Shown in pieces: positions 1 to 6,203 of a DNA stretch of 8,211 nucleotides. Source of the DNA: an uncultured Muribaculaceae bacterium (GTDB taxonomy: Bacteria; Bacteroidota; Bacteroidia; Bacteroidales; Muribaculaceae); the NCBI GenBank assembly GCA_905209725.1, contig CAJLTZ010000094.1:1-8211 (forward strand), given 5' to 3'. The position numbers and the translations under genes are program-made. Every line of letters begins with the position of its first letter. Within the stretch, counting starts at the first letter, position 1. The notes beneath the pieces were generated by a model. It was not told where the DNA came from, did not search any database, and saw only the letters and a list, made by a program, of their open reading frames with translations.

Positions 1-89
1 GGCCTTTTGTCTCAGTCGCATAGCCCGCTATGCTCCTTCGCCTGCAAGACCGAATTTGAGGCACATCTGCGACCCCTGCGTTAACATTT
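1..89. other. Left flank, unassigned; small hairpin
   Basis: No gene is recognised here. A short inverted repeat, GCATAG at 18-23 and CTATGC at 28-33 with a 4-nt loop, is visible. A + strand frame open from base 1 ends in TAA at 82-84 and could be the tail of a gene starting outside the window, but its 27 residues match nothing I know. The minus strand also has open frames through this stretch, so the coding strand cannot be decided. Confidence 0.25.
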
Positions 90-120
90 TTTGTGGGATG
101 GGGTCTAATTCTTAAATTTG
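90..120 (+). promoter_or_regulatory. Candidate Bacteroides-type promoter, distal, upstream of ssrA
   Basis: TTTG at 90-93 and TAAATTTG at 113-120 are separated by 19 nt, a full match to the Bacteroidetes primary sigma consensus (TTTG, about 19-21 nt, TAnnTTTG). It points toward the tmRNA gene and would give a leader of about 130 nt before the mature 5' end. Seen in sequence; activity is inferred. Confidence 0.45.
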
Positions 121-182
121 TGGGTCATACTCATATATGGCTCTTGGGATATGTGAAAATTAGTTAAATCGATTCAAATTAT

Positions 183-213
183 TTTGCAATATCCAAGACT
201 ATCACTAATTTCG
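183..213 (+). promoter_or_regulatory. Candidate Bacteroides-type promoter, proximal, of ssrA
   Basis: TTTG at 183-186 and TAATTTCG at 206-213 are separated by 19 nt, one mismatch from the Bacteroidetes promoter consensus. Transcription would begin near 220, leaving a leader of about 40 nt to be trimmed to the mature tmRNA 5' end at 260. The leader holds a 6-bp hairpin (GATGCC 231-236 with GGCATC 241-246). Its position makes this the more likely main ssrA promoter. Confidence 0.5.
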
Positions 214-259
214 CAGACTAAACGAATGAAGATGCCGGAGGGCATCCACACACTACTAC

Positions 260-660
260 GGGGCTGACTGGCTTTGACAGCGTGTAGAAGTGATAAGTAA
301 GCATGCAGAGTTTTGGTGTTCAAACTCTATAATCGCAAGAGCATCGAACTATAATTGGCGAAAATAACAATTACGCTCTCGCTGCGTAACCCGAAGTACA
401 GTAAGGTTCCTTTATTTGCCTAAAAGTTAGGCAAACGAGACATCATCCCATTGCCTGGTTCCGAGACGTTTGGACAAGATGGTGCTAAGAAAATCGGAAA
501 TAGGGGAGAAGAAGTTTCGGCTTCTACCCGAGACAAAGAAACTAAGCGCATGGTTGGAGGTCGTGATCCTGCCATGCGACGAAAACCAAGACACAGACTA
601 AGCATGTAGAAAGCCTATGATTTCCACGTTTGGACGAGGGTTCAATCCCCTCCAGCTCCA
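260..660 (+). ncRNA. ssrA: Transfer-messenger RNA (tmRNA, ssrA)
   Basis: This RNA rescues ribosomes stalled on broken mRNA and adds a degradation tag, working with SmpB. The tRNA-like ends are clear: the acceptor strand GGGGCTG at 260-266 pairs over 7 positions (one G-U) with CAGCTCC at 653-659, with discriminator A at 660. The T arm has a perfect 5-bp stem (636-640 with 648-652) and loop TTCAATC. The tag frame is 357-389, reading GENNNYALAA and a stop, which fits Bacteroidales tags ending in NYALAA. The interior (about 390-600) holds the pseudoknot region, not folded here. The 3' CCA is not encoded; the next bases are CTA, so CCA must be added after transcription. The length of 401 nt is normal. 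It lies convergent to the ars operon. Identification is firm; the exact 5' end rests on acceptor pairing. Confidence 0.96.
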
Positions 661-695
661 CTAGTAAACTCGGACTAGAATCAGTCCAAGCAAGA

Positions 696-733
696 CAAAC
701 CTCAGACTATCAAATAGTTCTGAGGTTTTTTGT
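696..733 (+). terminator. Intrinsic terminator downstream of ssrA
   Basis: AAACCTCAG (697-705) pairs with CTGAGGTTT (720-728), extended inward by ACTAT/ATAGT, with one unpaired T and a 3-nt loop. A run of six T (725-730) overlaps the end of the stem on the + strand. It sits 36 nt after the tmRNA 3' end, as expected for the ssrA terminator. A weaker 5-bp hairpin (672-676 with 683-687) lies between them. Confidence 0.8.
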
Positions 734-775
734 GTCTAATCCTTTCGATTCAGGACCGAAATCAGACCAAGAAAA

Positions 776-814
776 GGTATCTGTCTACCCATGCGTCACG
801 CGGAGACAGATACC
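776..814. terminator. Bidirectional terminator between ssrA and the ars operon
   Basis: An 11-bp perfect stem joins GGTATCTGTCT (776-786) to AGACAGATACC (804-814). The left side is flanked by AAAA and the right by CTTT followed by a T-rich stretch, so it can act on either strand. On the minus strand it ends with TTTTC about 47 nt after the stop of the last ars gene, the natural end of that operon. On the + strand it backs up the ssrA terminator. Confidence 0.7.
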
Positions 815-833
815 CTTTATCTGTTTCTTTTTC
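806..833 (+). terminator. Overlapping alternative hairpin with T-rich tail
   Basis: ACAGATA (806-812) can also pair with TATCTGT (818-824) across a 5-nt loop, followed by TTCTTTTT. This hairpin shares its left arm with the right arm of the 776-814 hairpin, so the two cannot form together. It may be a second + strand terminator or a chance by-product of the repeated heptamer. Confidence 0.4.
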
Positions 834-860
834 TCGCGCTGCCGTTTCTTCTTTTCCTTG

Positions 861-1424
861 TCAGCAGGTGGAAAAGGCGCGTGTGTTTGACCATCCGGCA
901 CGAAGTGCGATTGCAATTTTCTGACCCCACGGAAGTTTTTTAGGCTCAATCGGTCTCTCGCTCACAGAACAACAGGATTGATTCTTCAATCTTACGTTTT
1001 TGACATATTTCTGCGCATCGACCTTTTGAAGTCCCCAGCCAAAGAACACGGCACAGAGGAAAGCTGTCGCCACATAAATGAGCATGGCTTTGATTCCTAC
1101 CAATGCTCCCAGCATCGCTATTATAATGGGGTTGAGCAACGGGGAGGCTATAAGGAACGACATTGTTGCTCCAAATGGCACACCGGCATTAAGGAATCCC
1201 ACGGTCATGGGCAGGGTCGAACAGGCGCAGAAAGGCGTGAGCGCGCCGAATCCGGCGGCTATCACATTGCCAAAGAAGCCTGCTTTCTCGATTTTCTTGC
1301 TGATTTTCTCCTGAGGAATATACATCAGGATGATTTCAAAAAGCGCAGTAATCACGATGAACAAAACTACAAGTTCCACCGTGATATAGCAGAAATACCA
1401 AAGAGTATCAAGTAAAGTGTTCAT
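861..1424 (-). pseudogene. arsP: ArsP/DUF318-type permease, second copy, truncated after first half
   Basis: The 187-residue product matches the first half of the DUF318/PF03773 permeases, the family that contains ArsP, an exporter of trivalent organoarsenicals. It shows a membrane segment near residues 14-36, the family motif TPFCACSTLP with Cys66 and Cys68, then a hydrophobic stretch ending SPLLNPIIIA and another segment to about 130. A cytosolic linker with a Cys pair (SCCS) follows. Complete members are about 300-350 residues or more and repeat the membrane half. Here the frame stops just after KIAIALRAGW, where the second half should begin, so the coding 3' end appears deleted or replaced near position 890. 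The start overlaps the arsC stop (ATGA), showing translational coupling. It is probably a non-functional remnant, though a half-size protein that dimerises cannot be ruled out. Confidence 0.75.
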
Positions 1425-1849
1425 TTCAAACTGTCTTTGTAGAATTGCTCAAATCTGTCTTTAATCTCATCGCGTACCCGGCGAAATTCACTCATTACAT
1501 ATTCCTCGGAACCTACTGCCTCGGAAGGGTCGTCAAACCCGATATGAATACGATGCCTGACGTTACCCGTAAATGCAGGACAACTCTCATTTGCACCGCC
1601 ACATACGGTTATCACATAATCCCACGGTTCATTGAGATATTCCTCAACATTGTGCGGCGTACGGCGGCTGATGTCGATGCCTCTTTCGCGCATGACTTTG
1701 ACCGCAAGCGGATTGACTTTTTCCGCAGGTTTCGTACCTGCGGAAAATACGTCTAAATCCGAATCAAACGACTGGAGAAAGCCGTGAGCCATCTGACTGC
1801 GGCAACTGTTGCCGGTGCATAAAACCAATACTTTCATCTGTTTTCTCAT
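1421..1849 (-). CDS. arsC: Arsenate reductase, thioredoxin-coupled (low-MW phosphatase fold)
   Basis: Reduces arsenate to arsenite in the cytosol by a Cys relay regenerated by thioredoxin. The 142-residue protein has the P-loop CTGNSCRS (Cys11, Cys16, Arg17) near the N-terminus, the redox pair Cys83 and Cys90 spaced by six residues (CGGANESC), and the general-acid region GFDDP at about 104-108. This is the three-cysteine arrangement of Staphylococcus aureus ArsC (Cys10, 82, 89), not the glutaredoxin-coupled E. coli type. The start at 1849 directly abuts the permease stop (TAAATG). A second start at Met5 (1837) would give the common MKVLVL beginning and is equally plausible. The 3' end overlaps the truncated permease by 4 nt. 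The function call is strong because all catalytic residues are present. Confidence 0.94.
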   Translation of the reverse strand: MRKQMKVLVLCTGNSCRSQMAHGFLQSFDSDLDVFSAGTKPAEKVNPLAVKVMRERGIDISRRTPHNVEEYLNEPWDYVITVCGGANESCPAFTGNVRHRIHIGFDDPSEAVGSEEYVMSEFRRVRDEIKDRFEQFYKDSLK

Positions 1850-3190
1850 TTAGAAAAAATAGCCGTAAACCCAACCAGAGATAGTGGCCATAACGATTAC
1901 GAGAGCGACGTAGATCGCTGTCTTTTTCGTACCCATCACGCTGCGGATCACAAGCATGTTAGGCAGAGAAAGCGATGGACCTGCAAGCAACAGGGCGAGT
2001 GCCGGGCCTTTGCCCATACCTGACGCGAGCAATCCCTGAATGATGGGAACTTCGGTGAGTGTGGCAAAGTACATGAACGCGCCCGTGAAACTTGCAAAGA
2101 AATTCGAGAGCAGCGAATTTCCGCCGACCGCCCATTCTACCCAACTGTTGGGAATGATGCCGGGCAGTTCGACGCCGTCGTGTGTCGAGCCGAGAAGGAA
2201 CCCGGCGGTCAGGACACCTACGGCAAGCAACGGAAGTATCAGCTTGGCGAATCCCCATGACGACAGCGCCCATTCGCGGTTTTCATCATCGTTTTTATCG
2301 CAGAGCAGCACGATGGCGAGAACGGCCACCGAAACAATCATTGGTACGAGCGGCGCTAATTTTGCATCGGGGATAAAGACGTTTGCAAGGAAGGCCGACA
2401 CGGCGACCGCGATTGCTCCGAGGATAATCCACCGGGCTTTGAGGTGTAGTATCTTAATCAGGATAACGCAAAGACCGATTGCAAGCGCAGATGTAATCCA
2501 CCATTTTGCGCCGTATATTGCAGCCCATACGCCACGGTCGATTGCCGCCGGTGCGCCCCAGTTGGCGAATACAAGGATTGCCACAAGGGTGAAGAAGAAA
2601 ACTGCCGTTTGCCATAGCGGGCGTTTTTCAGGCGGCGGCACGATGTTCATCTGCTCAATTTCCTTGTCGCGCTCCTCCTTGCGGAAGATAAACGACATTA
2701 CCAGACCGATGACTATTGCGAAAGTCACTGCCCCGATGATGCGGGCAAGCCCCATCTCAAGGCCTAGAATACGTGCCGTCAGGATTATCGAGAGAATGCT
2801 GATGGCGGGACCAGAATAGAGAAAAGCTATTGCCGGACCGAGTCCCGCACCGCGCTTGTAGATACTTGTGAACAACGGAAGAATGGTACAGGAACACACC
2901 GCGAGAATACCGCCGGAAACCGATGCCACGGTGTATGATACCCATTTCTTAGCGTTTGCTCCGAAATATTTCAGCACCGCACCCTGACTTACGAACACTG
3001 CAATCACACCGGCTATAAAGAATGCCGGTAAGAGGCAGAGAACGATATGCTCACGGGCATACCACTTAGTGAGGTCAAGAGTGGAGTGTATAGCCGTCAT
3101 CAGCGTGTCGCTGTTGACGGGTAGAAAGAACGCTGTCAGGAATATGACAACTGTCCAAATCAGAAACTTGATTTCCTTTCGCGTTTCCAT
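1850..3190 (-). CDS. DUF318/ArsP-family permease, full length; likely arsenical exporter
   Basis: A 446-residue inner-membrane protein of the PF03773 permease family. It begins with a membrane segment at about 9-24. The first half carries the family motif VCSCTILPLF (Cys99, Cys101) and LYSGPAISI. A central polar linker near 168-190 precedes further membrane segments, and the second half repeats the pattern as TEVPIIQGLLASGM and LAGPSLSLPN. An AGGAGA ribosome-binding site (3196-3201) lies 5 nt before the ATG, which fixes the start. The gene follows the small thioredoxin-fold gene by 22 nt and abuts arsC. Family members next to such thioredoxin-like genes are common in arsenic operons, and ArsP itself exports trivalent organoarsenicals. 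Since no ArsB or Acr3 is present, I infer this is the main arsenic exporter; whether it moves arsenite or methylated/aromatic arsenicals is unknown. Confidence 0.85.
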   Translation of the reverse strand: METRKEIKFLIWTVVIFLTAFFLPVNSDTLMTAIHSTLDLTKWYAREHIVLCLLPAFFIAGVIAVFVSQGAVLKYFGANAKKWVSYTVASVSGGILAVCSCTILPLFTSIYKRGAGLGPAIAFLYSGPAISILSIILTARILGLEMGLARIIGAVTFAIVIGLVMSFIFRKEERDKEIEQMNIVPPPEKRPLWQTAVFFFTLVAILVFANWGAPAAIDRGVWAAIYGAKWWITSALAIGLCVILIKILHLKARWIILGAIAVAVSAFLANVFIPDAKLAPLVPMIVSVAVLAIVLLCDKNDDENREWALSSWGFAKLILPLLAVGVLTAGFLLGSTHDGVELPGIIPNSWVEWAVGGNSLLSNFFASFTGAFMYFATLTEVPIIQGLLASGMGKGPALALLLAGPSLSLPNMLVIRSVMGTKKTAIYVALVIVMATISGWVYGYFF

Positions 3191-3195
3191 ATCAG

Positions 3196-3201
3196 TCTCC
3201 T
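3196..3201 (-). promoter_or_regulatory. Strong ribosome-binding site of the permease gene
   Basis: AGGAGA on the minus strand ends 5 nt before the ATG at 3190. Most other genes in the operon lack a recognisable Shine-Dalgarno site, as is usual in Bacteroidetes, so this one stands out and supports the start chosen. Confidence 0.6.
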
Positions 3202-3212
3202 GTCGTTAAGGT

Positions 3213-3635
3213 TTAGATGCCGAGAACCTTTTTCACTTCGTCAGCAGAAGGAACATGCCCCTTGATTTTGACGGAGCCGTCAACGACTACGGCGGGAGTT
3301 GCCATGACGTTGTATTTCATCATCTCGGCAATGTCCTCGATTTTGGAGAGTCTGATATCGAGATTGTTTTCGCTGATCACACGTTCCACAATCTTGTAGG
3401 TCTCCTTGCACTTGGCGCAGCCTGGGCCGAGGACAAGGACCTCGCTAACCTTAGTGCCGGGAGCGGAGGCGCAGCATGTTGTCTCTGTAGACTCGACGGT
3501 TTCTTCAGAGCATCCGCATGAAGGAGCGGGCTTTATATCGTCATCGACAATTATGTTGCTGTTGCAGCAACAGGAGCTTTTCTTTTTGGGCGCGAAGAGC
3601 GTTGACCAGAAACCTTTCTTTTCTTTTTTATCCAT
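3213..3635 (-). CDS. Thioredoxin-fold protein (TM0996/MTH895 type) with Cys-rich N-terminus
   Basis: The 140-residue protein has two parts. Residues 1-60 form a charged, probably disordered extension holding seven cysteines: CCC at 22-24, CGC at 40-42 and CC at 54-55. Residues 63-140 match the small redox-active disulfide proteins of the TM0996/MTH895 type, with active site GPGCAKC (Cys73, Cys76) and the thioredoxin-like cis-proline in MATPAVVV (Pro114). There is no signal peptide, so it should be cytosolic. It sits between the ArsG-like gene (32 nt) and the permease (22 nt). I infer that the extension binds trivalent arsenic or another soft metal and delivers it, or electrons, to the membrane partners. 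The core family is seen directly; the chaperone role is inference. The N-terminal tail is longer and richer in Cys than the bare family fold of about 80 residues. Confidence 0.85.
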   Translation of the reverse strand: MDKKEKKGFWSTLFAPKKKSSCCCNSNIIVDDDIKPAPSCGCSEETVESTETTCCASAPGTKVSEVLVLGPGCAKCKETYKIVERVISENNLDIRLSKIEDIAEMMKYNVMATPAVVVDGSVKIKGHVPSADEVKKVLGI

Positions 3636-3667
3636 GTTGTTTGTTTTTACTATTTATGCGATTATTA

Positions 3668-4375
3668 TTAGAGGTACATCATTACGCAGTAGTATATACC
3701 TACCGCGATAAAAATGACACCGACAGTGATGTTGAGCCATTTTTGGATTGTGCGTAGTTTGCCGTAGAACTCGCCGACTTTTTCAACACTGAAAGCGAGA
3801 ATCCACGCAACCGCAAGCACCGGGAGTGCTGTGGCGACTGCAAACAGGACGGGCAATAGCCAGCCTGCGCTTGCAGTTACAGACATAGGAATGAGCATAC
3901 CGAAATAGAAAATTCCGCTTGTCGGGCAGAAAGCCATTGCGAAAAGAATACCGAGCATCAACGCTCCCCAGCCACCTTTTCGGGCGAGTCCTTCGCCGTT
4001 TCCGCCGAAACCGAATTGAGGCAGATTTAGCTTATTCCCGAACAACATGAACAGTCCGATAAGCAAAAGCAATGGGCCGATAAGCAACTCTCCCCATTTC
4101 CCTATGGCTTTCTGTATGCCGAACACACTCGCCCCTTCTTTCAGTATTGAGATCAGCACGATGCCGAGGACGGTATAGGCTATGATACGCCCGACGGTAT
4201 ATAGCACTCCGTTTCTGAATATGCGGTTACGGTTCTCGATGTCCTTGCAGATATAGCCTATTGCGGCGATATTGGTGGCAAGCGGACACGGCGAAATAGC
4301 CGTGAGCAATCCTAAAAGGAATGCCGTAAGAGCCGGGGCCGTGCTGTTGTCGAGCAGTGTCTGTAACCAGTCCAT
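3668..4375 (-). CDS. arsG: CcdA/DsbD-like membrane protein, ArsG family
   Basis: A 235-residue polytopic inner-membrane protein with about six hydrophobic segments. It carries two membrane Cys-Pro motifs, ISPCPLATN (Cys30) and AFCPTSG (Cys150), in the places where CcdA and the DsbD core keep the cysteines that pass electrons from cytosolic thioredoxin to the periplasm. It matches the group annotated as ArsG-family transporters, described in the Bacteroides ars operon as efflux permeases for aromatic amino-arsenicals. A Gly-rich loop near 122-137 separates the halves. The start codon shares its A with the TAA of the upstream ArsF gene (TAATG), so the pair is translationally coupled and probably works together. 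Transport of an arsenical, transfer of reducing power, or both, fit the sequence. The gene symbol rests on family resemblance and context. Confidence 0.8.
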   Translation of the reverse strand: MDWLQTLLDNSTAPALTAFLLGLLTAISPCPLATNIAAIGYICKDIENRNRIFRNGVLYTVGRIIAYTVLGIVLISILKEGASVFGIQKAIGKWGELLIGPLLLLIGLFMLFGNKLNLPQFGFGGNGEGLARKGGWGALMLGILFAMAFCPTSGIFYFGMLIPMSVTASAGWLLPVLFAVATALPVLAVAWILAFSVEKVGEFYGKLRTIQKWLNITVGVIFIAVGIYYCVMMYL

Positions 4376-4806
4376 TATTTCAAGAATTCAGTGATTTTTT
4401 GTTGAAGAATCAACTGGATCTTTGCCTTATTATTGACGGCATAACGGAATCCGTCGTCCGTCAAATCGGCAACTTTTTCTTTTTTGCCCTGTTTGCGGAC
4501 AACCACCAGAGAAGACCATGCAATCTCGTACTTGTCTCCTAACTTTTCGCCTTCTTTGGTGGAGAGATCGATCTCGCGAAATTTCACGCGTCCGGATTTC
4601 AGTTCTTTTGCGAATTTTGCGTCCACAAGCTCTTTTGCCGCTTTCTGCAGAGCCACACAAGTCTTGCATCGCTGCGGTCCGTGGAAATAGAGAACTTCCA
4701 CAACAGGAGTTGACGACTTTGTAACGGTCTTTTTTGTCTGCGCATGACCGAATGCGAACGGAAGTACCATGAGTACCGCCATCAGAACATACTTTAGATG
4801 TTTCAT
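4375..4806 (-). CDS. arsF: ArsF-family secreted thioredoxin-like protein
   Basis: From the ATG at 4806 the product has 143 residues and a clean Sec signal peptide (residues 1-22, cleavage likely at GHA-Q). The mature part has the family motif YFHGPQRCKTC (Cys47, Cys50) followed by a thioredoxin-like pattern of alternating strands and helices, with EIDLS and EIAWSSLVVV strands. It resembles the ArsF proteins linked in Bacteroides to reduction of nitrophenyl arsenicals. An ATG 39 nt further upstream (4845) would add 13 polar residues ahead of the signal peptide and overlap the previous gene, so it is rejected; with 4806 the gap to that gene is 4 nt. The stop overlaps the ArsG start. Expected location is the periplasm. 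The position of the usual cis-proline is occupied by Ser. Catalytic function here is inferred only. Confidence 0.8.
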   Translation of the reverse strand: MKHLKYVLMAVLMVLPFAFGHAQTKKTVTKSSTPVVEVLYFHGPQRCKTCVALQKAAKELVDAKFAKELKSGRVKFREIDLSTKEGEKLGDKYEIAWSSLVVVRKQGKKEKVADLTDDGFRYAVNNKAKIQLILQQKITEFLK

Positions 4807-4810
4807 GATT

Positions 4811-5755
4811 TTATAATTTAATGTTATATGATATTTTCGCTTCAATAGCCCAACTGTTGCCCATCTGCATAGCCTCCATTTTTCTCCAAACAGGAATATC
4901 GGCTTGCAGTGAGGCAGACATATTTTTTAATGGCCATAAGGTAAGGGATGGTATGATCTTGATTTGGTGATATACCGTTCCATATAGCGGTTTATTGTCA
5001 CTTTTGGCTCGTCCTTTGGTCTCGTATGCCAGATTCAATCCCAGGTCTATAGGTTTAGCCAAACGATAATAACCGGCAACGCTTAAATAGACCAGACTTC
5101 CATACTGATAGTCAAAGTTCTTGGATTTTATTCTTTGCGCGTATTCAAAGAAGTCATTTGTGGTAAAATAGAACTTCTTCAACAGAGACCATGAAGCAAA
5201 AGCACCGACAGTGTATTTATAACTTCCTGAGGATGGCTGCATTGAAATCGGAAGCTTCACGCCATCACTCTCATAGTCAAATTTCCCGATTGGGAATTTA
5301 ACTATTATGTATGGATTTACAGACACCCCCTTTCTGACATTTCTATATACTGCATAGTTCAGCGACAATGACAAGTCTCCGAATCCGTTTGCAGAAACAT
5401 CAGGAAACAAATCTGATTGATAATGTTCGTATTTGTCGATATAGTAACCCAGTTGAACCTGTGCAGTCAATCTGGATGTTATACCGTAGCCTATGCCCAG
5501 AGACATAAAGTCGTAACCTGCTCCCTTGATTTTTCCGGGAAAATCAAAATCCGCTTCATGACTCCCCTCGTAATACTTGTTGGATTCACTATGGCGGTAA
5601 TCCAACGATATCTGAAGATTTCGTTTTTTTACAGACGCTTCACTGTTTGCCGAAGAAACAGGATTGCCTGCACCGCAACATTGAGCGTATATGTCTAATG
5701 GTACGATAAAAGTAGTTGCCAATAAAGCAAATACTGTTGTCAATAATTTTCTCAT
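4811..5755 (-). CDS. Outer-membrane beta-barrel protein, unknown substrate
   Basis: A 314-residue protein with a signal peptide (residues 1-24, cleavage near AYA-Q) and a mature N-terminus starting QCCGAGNPVSS with adjacent cysteines (26, 27). The rest alternates short amphipathic strands rich in Tyr, Leu and Ser with polar turns, for example SLGIGYGITSRLTAQVQLGYY and GDLSLSLNYAVY, and ends in the strand EAKISYNIKL. This is the pattern of an outer-membrane barrel, similar in style to the phenol MetA-like putative transporters. An ATG at 5773 is rejected because it precedes the signal peptide by six residues and overlaps the upstream gene. The gap upstream is 11 nt. Base composition is AT-rich (20 of 60 bases G+C at 5101-5160). 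It could be a pore for arsenical or organic substrates; the substrate is unknown. Confidence 0.7.
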   Translation of the reverse strand: MRKLLTTVFALLATTFIVPLDIYAQCCGAGNPVSSANSEASVKKRNLQISLDYRHSESNKYYEGSHEADFDFPGKIKGAGYDFMSLGIGYGITSRLTAQVQLGYYIDKYEHYQSDLFPDVSANGFGDLSLSLNYAVYRNVRKGVSVNPYIIVKFPIGKFDYESDGVKLPISMQPSSGSYKYTVGAFASWSLLKKFYFTTNDFFEYAQRIKSKNFDYQYGSLVYLSVAGYYRLAKPIDLGLNLAYETKGRAKSDNKPLYGTVYHQIKIIPSLTLWPLKNMSASLQADIPVWRKMEAMQMGNSWAIEAKISYNIKL

Positions 5756-5766
5756 ATCTCGTTCTG

Positions 5767-6198
5767 TTACCATTGGCCAAATCTGTCAACATATCTTTCC
5801 CAGCCGGGAAATCTACCGCGCTCTTTTGTCCAAGGCCAGACAAACACGTCTATGTCTTTTGTGTAGGAGCCGTACTCATTTGAGACCGTACATGATACGG
5901 TAAGGCGCCCAACGCAAGTGTGGCAACCCCAAAAGTAAGCCTTATTCGGTTCATTTCTGACTGGAACAAGGGATCCTTTAGCCCTTTGCCATTCATATTT
6001 GAGATTTTCTCCAACCGCATCCGCGACAAGAACGATTGTATCAAACATACACGCTGAGTCGCAAGAAGAAGTCAATCCTCTAAACTCAATAGTTGGTGTC
6101 TCTATATCCTCTGGATCTTCCATATAGGAAGGCTGACAGGACGTTGCCGAAATGCCAATAATTATGACTGTACCAAGTGTGTACAATAAACTTTTCAT
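5767..6198 (-). CDS. Cys-rich lipoprotein with Ig/PKD-like domain, unknown function
   Basis: A 143-residue protein with a lipoprotein signal (lipobox ending ATSC, Cys21) followed by an acidic linker (MEDPEDIETP) that favours outer-membrane anchoring. Residues about 36-120 look like one Ig/PKD-type beta sandwich: LVADAVGENLKYEWQ, then a loop, then RLTVSCTVSNEYGSYTKDIDV. Unlike usual PKD domains it carries five extra cysteines: CDSAC (46, 50), CHTC (92, 95) and Cys103. The tail is rich in Trp and aromatic residues (VWPWTKERGRFPGWERY). No family name is recognised. It lies between the ArsF lipoprotein (5-nt gap) and the outer-membrane barrel (11-nt gap). I infer that it binds arsenic or a metal, or partners the barrel at the cell surface. 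Confidence 0.7.
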   Translation of the reverse strand: MKSLLYTLGTVIIIGISATSCQPSYMEDPEDIETPTIEFRGLTSSCDSACMFDTIVLVADAVGENLKYEWQRAKGSLVPVRNEPNKAYFWGCHTCVGRLTVSCTVSNEYGSYTKDIDVFVWPWTKERGRFPGWERYVDRFGQW

Positions 6199-6203
6199 GA
6201 TAT

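Noticed and set aside
420..605. Minus-strand open frame of 61 codons
   Set aside because: It falls wholly inside the tmRNA gene, in the pseudoknot region.
630..890. + strand open frame of 86 codons starting in the tmRNA 3' end
   Set aside because: It runs through two terminators and the tail of the convergent operon; the composition is not protein-like.
978..1415. + strand open frame of 145 codons
   Set aside because: It lies opposite the truncated ArsP-type gene, has an odd His/Arg-rich composition, and has no upstream signals.
2040..2819. Long + strand open frame (259 codons) opposite the permease
   Set aside because: It is antisense to a clear membrane permease with family motifs; its translation is rich in Ser, Arg and Pro with no domain pattern and it comes from the codon bias of the real gene.
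4807..4845. Upstream ATG at 4845 for the ArsF gene
   Set aside because: It adds 13 polar residues before a clean signal peptide and overlaps the preceding gene; ATG 4806 fits better.
5034..5042. Nine-base match to the tmRNA T-arm (TTCAATCCC), a possible att copy
   Set aside because: It is short, inside the barrel gene, and the matching does not extend into the acceptor sequence.
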